Shown in pieces: positions 1 through 8,509 of a DNA stretch of 64,000 nt. The translations under genes and the position numbers were made by a program. Every line of letters starts with the position of its first letter. Position 1 is the first letter of the stretch. Source of the stretch: an uncultured Bacteroidota bacterium (GTDB lineage: Bacteria > Bacteroidota > Bacteroidia > Flavobacteriales > Flavobacteriaceae). The notes beneath the pieces are model-generated. The model had not been told where the DNA came from. It saw nothing but the letters and a program-made list of their open reading frames with translations, and ran no database searches. The DNA is taken from the NCBI GenBank assembly GCA_902602415.1, contig CACKQW010000004.1, positions 55,497 through 119,496 of the forward strand, read 5' to 3'.

Positions 1-2
1 AC

Positions 3-191
3 ATGTATTTATCAATTTATCAAAATGTTTTGAATAAATTAGAGAAAAATAAACAGATAATCTCTGATAGTTTGACAAGAGAAAATGAAAGATCTATTAA
101 ACTAAGGCAAGAAAAATCGGAAAAACAAAAAACCGATAAGCTATCTTCACCTGTAAAACTATTCAGTTCAAAAAAATCTAAATTAGAATAA
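3..191 (+). CDS. C-terminal end of an unidentified protein (partial, possibly DUF4296)
   Basis: An open frame runs in from the left edge and stops at 189-191, so only about the last 62 residues are visible and the in-frame ATG at 3 need not be the real start. The tail is very rich in Lys, Glu and Ser, probably an unstructured end. The stop codon shares one base with the tyrS ATG (TAATG), so the two genes are probably co-transcribed and translationally coupled. The first residues (a YLSIYQNVLNKLE stretch) resemble the end of DUF4296 lipoproteins of Flavobacteriia. That is a weak resemblance from memory and not a firm call. Confidence 0.5.
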   Translation: MYLSIYQNVLNKLEKNKQIISDSLTRENERSIKLRQEKSEKQKTDKLSSPVKLFSSKKSKLE

Positions 192-1483
192 TGAGCAAAT
201 TTATTTTAGAGTTGCAATGGAGAAATATGTTACATGATCTTACACCTGGGATTGAAGATTTTATTTCTAAAAAATCTAAGTCAGCTTACATAGGTTTCGA
301 TCCAACTTCAGACTCTTTACACATTGGAAATTTAGTGCCAATAATGTTACTTGCACATTTTCAAAGACATGGGCATAAACCAATTGCATTGATTGGAGGT
401 GCTACAGGCATGATTGGAGACCCATCTGGAAAATCATCTGAGAGAAATTTGTTAGACGAACAAACTTTAATCTTTAATCAGGAAAAAATTAAAAAACAAC
501 TTTCAAAGTTTTTAATTTTTGATACTAAGAAAGATAATGACGCTGAGGTTTTGAATAACCATGACTGGATGAAAAGTATCTCATTTTTACAATTTATTCG
601 TGATTATGGTAAACATATTTCTGTTAATTATATGATGGCAAAAGATTCAGTAAAAAATAGAATTTCATCCGAAAATGCATCCGGCATGAGTTATACAGAA
701 TTTTCTTATCAAATGGTACAAGGTTATGATTTTTTACATCTCAAAAGAAATTATGATTGCCATATACAAATGGGTGGAAGTGATCAGTGGGGTAATATAA
801 CAACTGGAATGGAATTAATTAGAAGAGTAGATAACGATAAAGGTTATGCATTGACCTGTCCTTTAATTACTAGAGCAGATGGAAAAAAGTTTGGAAAGTC
901 TGAACAAGGAAACATATGGTTAGATAAAACTAAAACTTCTGTTTTTAGATTTTATCAATATTGGTTAAATACTACAGATGAAGATGCTGAAAAATTTATC
1001 AAAATATTTACTTTTTTAGGCAAATCGGAGATAGATGAATTAATCCATGAGCACAAGAAAGCCCCTCATCTGAGGATTTTGCAAAAGAAATTAGCAGCTG
1101 AAATTACCACTATTGTTCATAGTGAAGAAGAAATGAATAAGTCTAGCGAGGCTTCAAATGTTTTGTTTAGTAAAAACTTCCTCAATGAAATTAGTAAGAT
1201 TGATGAAAAAACATTTTTGGAGATTTTTGAAGGAGTTCCCTCAGCTGAAATTAAATACAATGAATTGAAAGCTGGCATGGATATTATTAAACTTCTCAGT
1301 GAAAAAACAGGATTTCTAAGTTCTAATTCTGCTGCTAGAAGATCACTTGAGGAAAATTCAATTTATGTAAATAAAACTAAGGTTGGTGTAGCTTATACTA
1401 TAGAAAAAAAGGATTTGATAAACAATAAATATATTTTAATTAACAAGGGAAAGAAAAGTACTTTCTTAGTAAAGTTTAGCTAG
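191..1483 (+). CDS. tyrS: Tyrosine--tRNA ligase
   Basis: Class I aminoacyl-tRNA synthetase that charges tRNA-Tyr in the cytoplasm. The 430-residue protein has the usual length of bacterial TyrS. The HIGH signature appears as HIGN at residues 44-47, and the KMSKS loop as KFGKS near residue 233. Between them lie the family blocks GGATGMIGDPSGKS and GGSDQWGNI. The last 70 residues form an S4-like RNA-binding domain (AARRSLEENSIYVN). The ATG at 191 overlaps the preceding stop by one base. The N-terminus (LQWRNMLHDLTPG) aligns with typical flavobacterial TyrS, which supports this start. The gene overlaps the convergent downstream gene by 4 bp. Confidence 0.97.
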   Translation: MSKFILELQWRNMLHDLTPGIEDFISKKSKSAYIGFDPTSDSLHIGNLVPIMLLAHFQRHGHKPIALIGGATGMIGDPSGKSSERNLLDEQTLIFNQEKIKKQLSKFLIFDTKKDNDAEVLNNHDWMKSISFLQFIRDYGKHISVNYMMAKDSVKNRISSENASGMSYTEFSYQMVQGYDFLHLKRNYDCHIQMGGSDQWGNITTGMELIRRVDNDKGYALTCPLITRADGKKFGKSEQGNIWLDKTKTSVFRFYQYWLNTTDEDAEKFIKIFTFLGKSEIDELIHEHKKAPHLRILQKKLAAEITTIVHSEEEMNKSSEASNVLFSKNFLNEISKIDEKTFLEIFEGVPSAEIKYNELKAGMDIIKLLSEKTGFLSSNSAARRSLEENSIYVNKTKVGVAYTIEKKDLINNKYILINKGKKSTFLVKFS

Positions 1484-2451
1484 ACCAGTAAATTACACCC
1501 TCTAGTATCGGCATGATCTATCCTTCCCATTATTTCAAAATTTCCATTTTTGTGTAATGACCCCATATCTTCAGTGGCAATAAAACTGCAAGAATTGATA
1601 TTGGCTAAATCTATTATATTGATTCCACCACTTTTATTATTGCTGTACAAGAAATTGGGATCATTTATATCTCTTATAAAAACTCTCATCCAATTAGGAC
1701 ATGAAAAAATTCCATCCCTTTTGGAATATGCTTGTGAAAGCAGTTCGGTCATCCCATACTCACTATGTATTTTTTTAAGACCAGTTCTTTCTTTTAAAGT
1801 TTCATGAAGCTCTTTTTTAATCATTTCTCTTCTTCGTCCTTTCATACCTCCCGTCTCAATGATAATGGTATTTTCAAAATTTAAATTTTTGCTTTCGGTT
1901 AAGTCCAGTAATGCATAAGAAACACCAATAAGAATAATTTTTTTATTTTCTCTGGCAAGACTTTTCATTTTTTCAATCATAAAGTCATATTCCTTTAGAA
2001 AAAAACCACTATCATTTGACTTTGATAGTTCAATTAAGTTGTTAACCATATAAATTAAAGACGAGTTTTCATTTTCCATATAATTTGGCAATAGACCTAA
2101 AATCACGTAGTCTTTCGGATCACCGTAATTATCAATAAAGTTTTTTAAAAAGGATTGTTCATAGATATGAATATCGCTTACATAATGTTTACTAAGATTT
2201 TCATTTGTTGTTCCACTGCTATGGAATACTTTATCATATTTTTTTGTGCAGATTACGGAGTGCGATTTAAAAAATGAAATGGGTAAAAAAGGAATACTAG
2301 AAATATCCCCAATATTTGATGGAGTCTTTTCTAAAAGATCACAATACGATTTATATATATTATTATTAGTGTATTGAAATTGAAAAACCTCGAATGCTAT
2401 TTGTTCAAAGTTTTTGTCATCAACATTGAATATTTTATCAGCGTTTAACAT
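1480..2451 (-). CDS. LuxE-family acyl-protein synthetase / acyltransferase-like protein
   Basis: The 323-residue protein resembles the LuxE/acyl-protein synthetase domain, a relative of the ANL adenylate-forming enzymes that activates a fatty acid and holds it as a thioester. Supporting blocks are FLPISFFKSHSV, an SSGTT motif (as in adenylate-forming phosphate-binding loops) near residue 80, and EYGMTELLSQAYS near residue 235, matching the YGMTE adenylate-binding region. A C-terminal GRIDHADTRGCNLL matches the end of this family. No luciferase or reductase genes lie nearby, so light production is not implied. Homologues are common in Flavobacteriia with unknown substrate. The gene is monocistronic and converges on tyrS with a 4-bp tail overlap. 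Confidence 0.8.
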   Translation of the reverse strand: MLNADKIFNVDDKNFEQIAFEVFQFQYTNNNIYKSYCDLLEKTPSNIGDISSIPFLPISFFKSHSVICTKKYDKVFHSSGTTNENLSKHYVSDIHIYEQSFLKNFIDNYGDPKDYVILGLLPNYMENENSSLIYMVNNLIELSKSNDSGFFLKEYDFMIEKMKSLARENKKIILIGVSYALLDLTESKNLNFENTIIIETGGMKGRRREMIKKELHETLKERTGLKKIHSEYGMTELLSQAYSKRDGIFSCPNWMRVFIRDINDPNFLYSNNKSGGINIIDLANINSCSFIATEDMGSLHKNGNFEIMGRIDHADTRGCNLLV

Positions 2452-2463
2452 AGAACTAAAAAT

Positions 2464-2494
2464 AAAAAAAGGAGCTTAAAAAAGCTCCTTTTTT
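2464..2494 (-). terminator. Rho-independent terminator after the lamin-tail gene
   Basis: On the minus strand, an AGGAGCT arm and an AGCTCCT arm (7 bp, loop of about 6) are followed by a run of T. On the plus strand the hairpin is flanked by A and T runs, so it could work in both directions. It sits 22 bp beyond the stop of the lamin-tail gene (which ends at 2516) and just upstream of the LuxE-like gene, so it separates the two transcription units. Confidence 0.8.
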
Positions 2495-2515
2495 GTAAAC
2501 ACAATTTAATCAGAT

Positions 2516-4177
2516 TTATTCAATAATTATCTTTTTAGTTATAAAACTATTTTCAGAGGATAATTCAACTAAATAAATACCTGACTGTAAATTTGAAATG
2601 TTAATTGTTTTTGAATTAAATGACTGTAAAACTACTTTTCCAAGAACATTGAAAATTTTTGTTTCAAAATCAGAATTAATTCCTTCAATATTAATGTAAT
2701 CCCCAACTACAGGGTTTGGATATAACTTAACATTAGTAAATTGATTTTCATTCAAACTAAGTTGTGGTTCTGTTCCAGGTGTTCCTGAGTTTTCACCATC
2801 GCCATAAGGCTGTAATGAAATTCCCCAATTTTCTCCAAGGTCATTATCTATACTGTTGTAAGCATCTGGGGAAAGTGCCATACTAAATGAATTTGGATCA
2901 GGAAATGTATCACCATTATCATATGCAACCATGTCGATAATAACGCCACCGCAACTAAGTATTACTTCATCATCACCATTACCAAGGGTAAAGTTTGTAT
3001 TTGTTCCCCAAGCATAATCAACTTCCGCTCCAGAATTTAGTGCTGGGTCTGTTTCCTCACCCAGTACAAGAAATCCTCCAGCTTCAATGACTAAGCTTTC
3101 AGAAATAGTAAAAGCATTAGATCCTTCATCTGTTACGGTCCAGTCTTGTAAATCAATTGCTGAGTCACTGGTGTTGTAAATTTCAAACCATTCTTTTCCG
3201 TCATCATTTCCATCAGCATTATTCAAAATTTCTGTGATTATTACCGATCCAACATCAGGGCAATCTACACATGTTGGCGCATAGAAAATTACAGTGCTAT
3301 TTGCTGCTGTACTTCCATCATTATTATATAAAACAATGGAAACTTGATAAGTAAGACCACATGCAATTGTAAGTGTTACAGGAGAAGTTGGATTATTCAG
3401 CATTTCGGTATCAACCATGTTTCCTTCAGCATCCATCGATTGAAATGCTAAAGTGGCATAACCATCTGCTCCAAGATCAAAATTGGATACCGAAAACTCA
3501 ACTGCGACTTCAGAAGTTCCTGGTGCAAGTGTAACCCCATTTGCAGGTGAAGTGATTAACACAGAAACGTCGCTTGAGCACTCTGCAACATGAGAACCTA
3601 AACCAGTAGAATCATTCTGCTCTGTTACTATCCACTCGGAGTCCTCTTCATTTGTTCCTCTAGATGCGTCCCAATCTGGATTACCTTGACAGATACTACT
3701 TTTTCTTGTTAAGGTATGATTTTTAGTAGCTTCAACAACTCCAGCAACATCCCATCCCTCGCCGGGATCGCCGTTAAAATCTCCGATAAAATCAATAACT
3801 GAATATTGATCTTCTGTACCTAGTGCAAGTGCATAGCCATCATCTCCATTACTTAAATATTGGTGAAAATGGTCAGCAGTAGCTGTTATCTCGTCACTAG
3901 CACTTGGGTGTGCTATTACATACACGTCACCATTAGCAACAACAGCACCTTCTGGAAAGTTATTCCAATATTCGTGAGTACCAGGAACATCAGGTGTATT
4001 TGCAACACTTGGGAAGGCGTAGTTACTCAAATCAACATCTTGACCTGTGCCGTTATATATTTCTAAAAATTTGTTATTACCCGATCCTTCTCCATATTGA
4101 CTAAAGAATAGGTCAGTAGCCTGAGAAAAAGAAGCAGTTGTAATAAGGGATAATAAGAGAATGTAAAGTTTTTTCAT
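2516..4177 (-). CDS. Secreted lamin-tail-domain protein with T9SS C-terminal sorting signal
   Basis: Predicted extracellular protein of 553 residues. Residues 1-20 are a signal peptide (MKKLYILLLSLITTASFSQA). Two lamin-tail (LTD) modules are visible: one at about residues 21-190 (LFFSQYGEGSGNNKFLEIYNGTG) and one near 310-440 (ITEILNNADGNDDGKEWFEIYN). An Ig-like or cadherin-like stretch between them begins VLITSPANGVTLAPGTSEV. The last 75 residues are a type A T9SS sorting domain (KLYPNPVVGDYINIEG through SGIYLVELSS). LTD proteins in this phylum often accompany secreted nucleases or phosphatases, but here no catalytic domain is seen. A possible structural or adhesion role is inference. It is transcribed alone and ends at a strong terminator. 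Confidence 0.85.
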   Translation of the reverse strand: MKKLYILLLSLITTASFSQATDLFFSQYGEGSGNNKFLEIYNGTGQDVDLSNYAFPSVANTPDVPGTHEYWNNFPEGAVVANGDVYVIAHPSASDEITATADHFHQYLSNGDDGYALALGTEDQYSVIDFIGDFNGDPGEGWDVAGVVEATKNHTLTRKSSICQGNPDWDASRGTNEEDSEWIVTEQNDSTGLGSHVAECSSDVSVLITSPANGVTLAPGTSEVAVEFSVSNFDLGADGYATLAFQSMDAEGNMVDTEMLNNPTSPVTLTIACGLTYQVSIVLYNNDGSTAANSTVIFYAPTCVDCPDVGSVIITEILNNADGNDDGKEWFEIYNTSDSAIDLQDWTVTDEGSNAFTISESLVIEAGGFLVLGEETDPALNSGAEVDYAWGTNTNFTLGNGDDEVILSCGGVIIDMVAYDNGDTFPDPNSFSMALSPDAYNSIDNDLGENWGISLQPYGDGENSGTPGTEPQLSLNENQFTNVKLYPNPVVGDYINIEGINSDFETKIFNVLGKVVLQSFNSKTINISNLQSGIYLVELSSENSFITKKIIIE

Positions 4178-4191
4178 AAGAGTAATTTTGA

Positions 4192-4199
4192 CAAAAATA
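4192..4199 (-). promoter_or_regulatory. Probable -7 promoter box for the lamin-tail gene
   Basis: On the minus strand the sequence reads TATTTTTG, matching the Bacteroidota TAnnTTTG box, 14 bp before the start at 4177. No TTG at the consensus distance was found, so only half of the promoter is supported. Confidence 0.4.
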
Positions 4200-4313
4200 A
4201 CAAATTAATAACATTTACCATATTAATCAATCATGAGTTAATTATTATTTTTGAGTTAAAAAAAAATAACTATTGGATGATATTTAATTAATTTGTTATT
4301 AAATTAACTTTAC

Positions 4314-4991
4314 ATGGATACTAAAACTTTTAAAATTCTCTTAGTTGATGATGAGCCAGATATATTGGAAATTCTCTCCTACCCATTAAAAAACGAAGGG
4401 TTTCAAGTCCAAACGGCAAATAATGGCTTGGAGGCAATAAAACTTGCTAAAGATATAAAGCCTCACCTAATTGTGTTAGATGTGATGATGCCAGAGATGG
4501 ATGGTATTGAGGCTTGTGAAATTATCAGAAAGGATCCAAAAATAAGCAACACCTTAATTACTTTCCTTTCTGCTCGAGGTGAGGATTACAGTAAGATAGC
4601 TGGTTTCAATGCTGGTGCTGATGATTATATTACAAAGCCTATAAAACCAAAAGTCTTAGTTAGTAAAGTAAAATCATTACTAAGAAGAATTTCATTAAAA
4701 AAATCTGATCTTATTGAGACAAAAAATTTAATTATTGATCGGTCAGGTTACAAGGTGATAGAAAATAATAAAGATATTTTTCTTCCAAGAAAAGAGTTTG
4801 AGTTATTATTTTTATTGGCATCTGAGCCAGGAAAAGTATTTAAACGAAATTTAATTTTGGACTCTGTTTGGGGCAAAGATGTTGTCGTTGGTGACAGGAC
4901 AATTGATGTGCACATGAGAAAATTGAGAGAAAAAATTGGTGATCATTATTTTAAAACGGTGAAAGGAGTTGGTTATAAACTTGTTGATTAA
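4314..4991 (+). CDS. OmpR/PhoB-family response regulator
   Basis: DNA-binding response regulator of 225 residues. The receiver domain (about 7-120) has the acidic pair in LLVDDEPD, the phospho-acceptor Asp56 in VLDVMMPEMDG and the conserved Lys in DYITKPIKPK. The winged-helix output domain (about 130-225) ends with the family pattern VVVGDRTIDVHMRKLREKIG and VKGVGYKLV. The partner kinase starts 3 bp downstream, giving a classical two-gene operon. The pair resembles the PhoR/RprXY-type system seen beside trmB in other Flavobacteriia. The signal it responds to cannot be read from the sequence. Confidence 0.95.
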   Translation: MDTKTFKILLVDDEPDILEILSYPLKNEGFQVQTANNGLEAIKLAKDIKPHLIVLDVMMPEMDGIEACEIIRKDPKISNTLITFLSARGEDYSKIAGFNAGADDYITKPIKPKVLVSKVKSLLRRISLKKSDLIETKNLIIDRSGYKVIENNKDIFLPRKEFELLFLLASEPGKVFKRNLILDSVWGKDVVVGDRTIDVHMRKLREKIGDHYFKTVKGVGYKLVD

Positions 4992-4994
4992 GTT

Positions 4995-6074
4995 ATGGCC
5001 CTTTCTGTAAAATCCAATCCATATTATTTCACATTCATTACATCTGTTTTCATTACCATATTTAGTCATTTTGTCAAAAATTTAGATGAAATATTAGAGA
5101 TAAATTGTGGGGGGGGTTGTTTTATAAATAGTTTTAATGATATTATTTTTTCACTTGAATCTTTACTCAACTCCTTTATATTGTTTATTATTTGTTTTTT
5201 GATTATTCAAATTAGAATAGAAAAGAGTTTTTTAAGAAATATAAATAAGATTTACAAAGATTTGGATTATAAACAGGACTCCATTATTTCAACATCAACT
5301 ATTGTTACGGATATGGATACCATAATTGATGATGTAGGAGATTATGTAAAAATCAAAAAAGGGGAGATTGAATCATTAAAAAAAGCTGAGGAGTATAGAA
5401 AAGAGTTTGTTGGGAATGTAGCTCATGAACTAAAGACTCCGCTTTTTTCTATTCAAGGTTATATTTCTAATCTTTTAGATGGTGCATTTAGAGATAAAGA
5501 ATTACTAAAAAAATATTTAAATAAAGCAGATAAAAGTATTGAAAGATTAACCTTTATTATCAAAGATCTAGATTTAATAACACAAATAGAATCGGCTACT
5601 TTAACTCTTAAAAAAACTTCTTTTAATATAGTCAAATTAACAGAAGAAATTTTAGACGATTTGGAAATCAATGCTTCTAAGAAAAAAATTAAGTTAGTTT
5701 TTGATAAAGATTATGGTTCTCCAATTAAAGTCTATGCTGATAGAACTAGGATTGAACAGGTTTTGACCAATTTAATTTCCAATTCTATTAATTATGGAAG
5801 CGATAAAGGCACAACGGAAATTAGCTTTGATGAAAGTGGCGCTAAATTATTGGTAAAAGTTACTGATAATGGAGACGGAATCAGTGAGGAGAATATGCCA
5901 CGTCTTTTTGAGAGATTCTTTAGAGTTGATGTTAGCAGAAGTCGTGAACACGGGGGCTCTGGATTGGGATTAGCAATTGTAAAGCATATAATCGATGCTC
6001 ATGACGAGAATATATTTGTTCAGTCAACACCTGACATAGGCAGTGAATTTTCTTTTACTCTACAAAAAAAATAA
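4995..6074 (+). CDS. Membrane sensor histidine kinase
   Basis: Partner of the preceding response regulator; 359 residues. Two hydrophobic segments (about 10-28 and 55-75) flank a short, probably periplasmic loop containing an unusual CGGGC pair of cysteines. A HisKA dimerisation domain follows with the phospho-acceptor His in NVAHELKTPLFSIQG (about residue 145). The ATPase domain carries the N box (NLISNSINYG), G1 box (DNGDGI), F box (ERFFRVD) and G2 box (GSGLGLAIVKHI). All catalytic elements are present. The very short sensor loop argues for sensing within the membrane or through a partner protein; that is inference. Confidence 0.93.
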   Translation: MALSVKSNPYYFTFITSVFITIFSHFVKNLDEILEINCGGGCFINSFNDIIFSLESLLNSFILFIICFLIIQIRIEKSFLRNINKIYKDLDYKQDSIISTSTIVTDMDTIIDDVGDYVKIKKGEIESLKKAEEYRKEFVGNVAHELKTPLFSIQGYISNLLDGAFRDKELLKKYLNKADKSIERLTFIIKDLDLITQIESATLTLKKTSFNIVKLTEEILDDLEINASKKKIKLVFDKDYGSPIKVYADRTRIEQVLTNLISNSINYGSDKGTTEISFDESGAKLLVKVTDNGDGISEENMPRLFERFFRVDVSRSREHGGSGLGLAIVKHIIDAHDENIFVQSTPDIGSEFSFTLQKK

Positions 6075-6092
6075 ATCCTTAAATACAAAGTT

Positions 6093-6782
6093 TTGGGAAG
6101 TAAAAATAAATTAAAAAGGTTTAAAGAAAATCTAACTTTTGATAATGTTATTCAACCAAGCAGAGATGAATTACTAAATGGTAATTTTAAATTAAAAGGA
6201 AAATGGAATAAGGATGCTTTTAAAAATAATAACCCAATTGTACTAGAACTAGGCTGCGGAAAAGGAGAGTATTCGATTGGGTTGGCAAAAAAAAATCCTA
6301 ATAAAAATTTTATTGGAATTGATATTAAAGGAGCAAGGTTTTGGAAAGGCGCAAAAGATGCACAACTTAATGAATTAAAAAATGTTTATTTTGTTAGATG
6401 TCAAATTGAATTAATACTTGAAATTTTTGAAGAAAATGAGATTTCAGAAATTTGGATAACTTTTCCTGACCCACAGATTAAATCAAAGAGAGAAAAACAC
6501 AGATTAATTAATTTACATTTTATTGAAATTTATAAAAAGATTTTAGCTAAATCAGGAATTATTCATCTAAAAACAGATAGTGAGTTTTTATACGGCTATT
6601 TGCTGGGTTTAATCAAATCAATAAGTTTTTTGAGTTTAATTTATTCTAATCATGATATATACAAATCTTCAGGTGTCCCCAAAGATGCAATTGAAATAAA
6701 AACCTTTTATGAGCTTAAGTTTTTAAAGCTTGATAAGCCTATTACTTACATACAGTTTGAATTCATTGAAAATGGAAAATAA
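6093..6782 (+). CDS. trmB: tRNA (guanine-N7-)-methyltransferase TrmB
   Basis: SAM-dependent enzyme that makes m7G46 in tRNA. The 229-residue protein begins MGSKNKLKRFKENLTF from a TTG codon, which matches the conserved N-terminus of flavobacterial TrmB and decides the start. The SAM-binding loop is LELGCGKGEYSIGLA (about 50-64), with GIDIKGARFWKGAKDA after it. The catalytic/tRNA-binding block WITFPDPQIKSKREKHRL follows near residue 130. It lies 18 bp after the histidine kinase and overlaps the next gene by 11 bp, so it is probably part of a long operon. Confidence 0.95.
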   Translation: MGSKNKLKRFKENLTFDNVIQPSRDELLNGNFKLKGKWNKDAFKNNNPIVLELGCGKGEYSIGLAKKNPNKNFIGIDIKGARFWKGAKDAQLNELKNVYFVRCQIELILEIFEENEISEIWITFPDPQIKSKREKHRLINLHFIEIYKKILAKSGIIHLKTDSEFLYGYLLGLIKSISFLSLIYSNHDIYKSSGVPKDAIEIKTFYELKFLKLDKPITYIQFEFIENGK

Positions 6783-7101
6783 ATTATCTTTTTATGCAAG
6801 AGTATATGAAATTGTAAAATTAGTTCCAGCTGGAAGAATAACAACCTATGGACATATTGCAAAATGTCTTGGTACTGTTTCCAGCGCAAGAATGGTAGGA
6901 TATGCAATGAATGTTTCTCATTCAGATAGTAAAATTCCAGCCCACCGTGTAGTTAACAGAAATGGAATACTCACAGGCAAACATCATTTTGATGGTATAA
7001 ATTTAATGCAAGAACTTCTTGAAAGTGAAGGAGTCGTTGTGAAGGATGATAAAATAGTTGATTTTGAAAAGCTTCTTTGGGATCCCATGATTGAATTATA
7101 A
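6772..7101 (+). CDS. Alkyltransferase-like DNA repair protein (ATL, MGMT family without the active cysteine)
   Basis: The 109-residue protein is the DNA-binding domain of the O6-alkylguanine-DNA methyltransferase family (VPAGRITTYGHIAKCLG, then RMVGYAMN). The active-site PCHR motif reads PAHRVV here, so the acceptor Cys is replaced by Ala. Such proteins (for example E. coli YbaZ with Trp, and Thermus TTHA1564 with Ala) cannot remove alkyl groups themselves. They bind O6-alkylguanine and pass it to nucleotide excision repair. The start was set at the ATG at 6772 because residues upstream in the frame belong to the trmB coding sequence and do not match the family. It overlaps trmB by 11 bp. Confidence 0.88.
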   Translation: MENKLSFYARVYEIVKLVPAGRITTYGHIAKCLGTVSSARMVGYAMNVSHSDSKIPAHRVVNRNGILTGKHHFDGINLMQELLESEGVVVKDDKIVDFEKLLWDPMIEL

Positions 7102-7134
7102 ATAAATTGTTTATACTATTTTTTTTATTCGCAG

Positions 7135-7142
7135 TATATTTG
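7135..7142 (+). promoter_or_regulatory. Probable -7 promoter box for the mrp-nifU-fnr operon
   Basis: TATATTTG matches the TAnnTTTG box. A TTG lies at 7107-7109, 25 bp upstream, slightly longer than the usual spacing. The GTG start of the ATPase gene is 15 bp downstream. Confidence 0.5.
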
Positions 7143-7157
7143 TGTAAAGTTTAATAG

Positions 7158-8264
7158 GTGGAATTATCAAAAAAAAATATACTCTCATTAATTGAAAAAA
7201 TTGACATAAATAATTTAAAAGTTTTAAATGTTAATATTTTTGGTAATGAGGTACTCTTGGATCTTGAAACTAATAATCCCACACTTCAGTCCAAAAAAAA
7301 TATTGAAAATAAAATTAGAGATTCACTCAATGAAAATTTTGGATCAGATTTAATTTCAAAGTTCAATTTTATTATTAAAAAAGAAGATGTTCCTAAAAAA
7401 ACAATCACTGGAAGTGAAATCCCAGGAATTAATAATGTTTTGGCAATTGCATCTGGAAAAGGAGGAGTTGGAAAATCAACAATTACTTCAAATATTGCTG
7501 TTACCCTTTCAAATATGGGCTTTAAAGTGGGGATTTTAGATGCTGATATTTACGGCCCATCGATTCCAATTATGTTTGATATTGCTGATGCTAGACCATT
7601 AAGTGTAAATCATGAGGGGAAAAACAAAATGAAGCCTGTTGAAAGTTATGGAATTAAAATTTTATCAATCGGATTTTTTACTAAGCCTGATCAGGCTGTA
7701 ATTTGGAGAGGTCCAATGGCATCTAAGGCATTGAATCAAATGATATTTGATGCACATTGGGGAGAATTAGATTTTCTTTTGGTTGATCTTCCACCAGGTA
7801 CTGGTGATATTCATTTAAGTATTTTACAGTCTTTACCCGTCACAGGCAGTGTAATTGTAAGTACCCCTCAAAATATAGCTCTTGCTGATGCCAGAAAAGG
7901 AATTGCAATGTTCAATCAAAAAACAATTAATGTCCCTGTACTGGGGCTTGTAGAAAATATGGCATATTTTACTCCCCTGGAGCTTCCACAAAATAAGTAT
8001 TATATTTTTGGAAAAGACGGTGCTAAAAATTTAGCTGAGGACATGAAAGTTGCATTTTTAGGTGAAATTCCTTTGATTCAAAGTATTCGTGAAGCTTCTG
8101 ACTTTGGACATCCAGCCTCTCTTCAAAAAGAAACAAAAATTTCATTAACTTTCAATGAAATTACGAAGAACCTTATAACAGAATTAGTGAATAGAAATAA
8201 AAATATTCCTCCATCTGAGGTGGTAAAAATAACAACTATGGCAGGATGTTCTGCCGTCAAATAA
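7158..8264 (+). CDS. apbC: Mrp/ApbC-type P-loop ATPase (iron-sulfur cluster carrier)
   Basis: Cytoplasmic ATPase of the Mrp/NBP35 family, known to carry and deliver Fe-S clusters. Residues 1-80 form a divergent MIP18/DUF59 domain. The ATPase domain starts with the deviant Walker A GKGGVGKST (about 102-110), followed by ILDADIYGPSIP and the Walker B region LLVDLPPGTGDIH. The usual CxxC pair of NBP35 proteins is absent at VENMAYFTPLELPQNKYYIFG, a replacement I recall as normal for Bacteroidota members. The start is GTG, and the N-terminus MELSKKNILSLIEKI fits the family. The next gene encodes a NifU-domain protein, which supports a role in Fe-S maturation. Confidence 0.92.
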   Translation: MELSKKNILSLIEKIDINNLKVLNVNIFGNEVLLDLETNNPTLQSKKNIENKIRDSLNENFGSDLISKFNFIIKKEDVPKKTITGSEIPGINNVLAIASGKGGVGKSTITSNIAVTLSNMGFKVGILDADIYGPSIPIMFDIADARPLSVNHEGKNKMKPVESYGIKILSIGFFTKPDQAVIWRGPMASKALNQMIFDAHWGELDFLLVDLPPGTGDIHLSILQSLPVTGSVIVSTPQNIALADARKGIAMFNQKTINVPVLGLVENMAYFTPLELPQNKYYIFGKDGAKNLAEDMKVAFLGEIPLIQSIREASDFGHPASLQKETKISLTFNEITKNLITELVNRNKNIPPSEVVKITTMAGCSAVK

Positions 8265-8266
8265 AA

Positions 8267-8509
8267 ATGAAGAAAACAATAGAAAATAATATAGAAAATG
8301 CTCTTGATGAAATTAGACCCTTCTTAAAAAATGACGGAGGAGATATTTCTTTAGTTGGGATTGAGGATACAACTGTAAAAGTAAAGTTTGAAGGAGCATG
8401 TTCTACATGTACTGTTAATCAAATGACTTTAAAATCCGGGGTTGAAATGATCATTAAAAAGCATGTTCCCCAAATTGAAAATGTAATAAGTGTTGGTGAT
8501 ATTGAGTAA
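8267..8509 (+). CDS. NifU C-terminal-domain protein (Fe-S scaffold)
   Basis: An 80-residue protein consisting only of the NifU C-terminal (NFU) domain: IRPFLKNDGGDISLVGIE followed by the cluster-binding CSTC motif in FEGACSTCTVNQMTLK. The two cysteines would hold a [4Fe-4S] cluster at a dimer interface. I chose the ATG at 8267, 2 bp after the Mrp stop. An in-frame ATG at 8246 would add seven residues from inside the Mrp gene that do not match the family. The stop overlaps the start of the following flavoprotein gene by one base (TAATG), so the three genes look translationally coupled. Confidence 0.93.
   Translation: MKKTIENNIENALDEIRPFLKNDGGDISLVGIEDTTVKVKFEGACSTCTVNQMTLKSGVEMIIKKHVPQIENVISVGDIE

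Noticed and set aside
1550..1807. Plus-strand open frame opposite the LuxE-like gene
   Set aside because: It is the antisense shadow of a well-conserved coding region, has no family resemblance and has no promoter.
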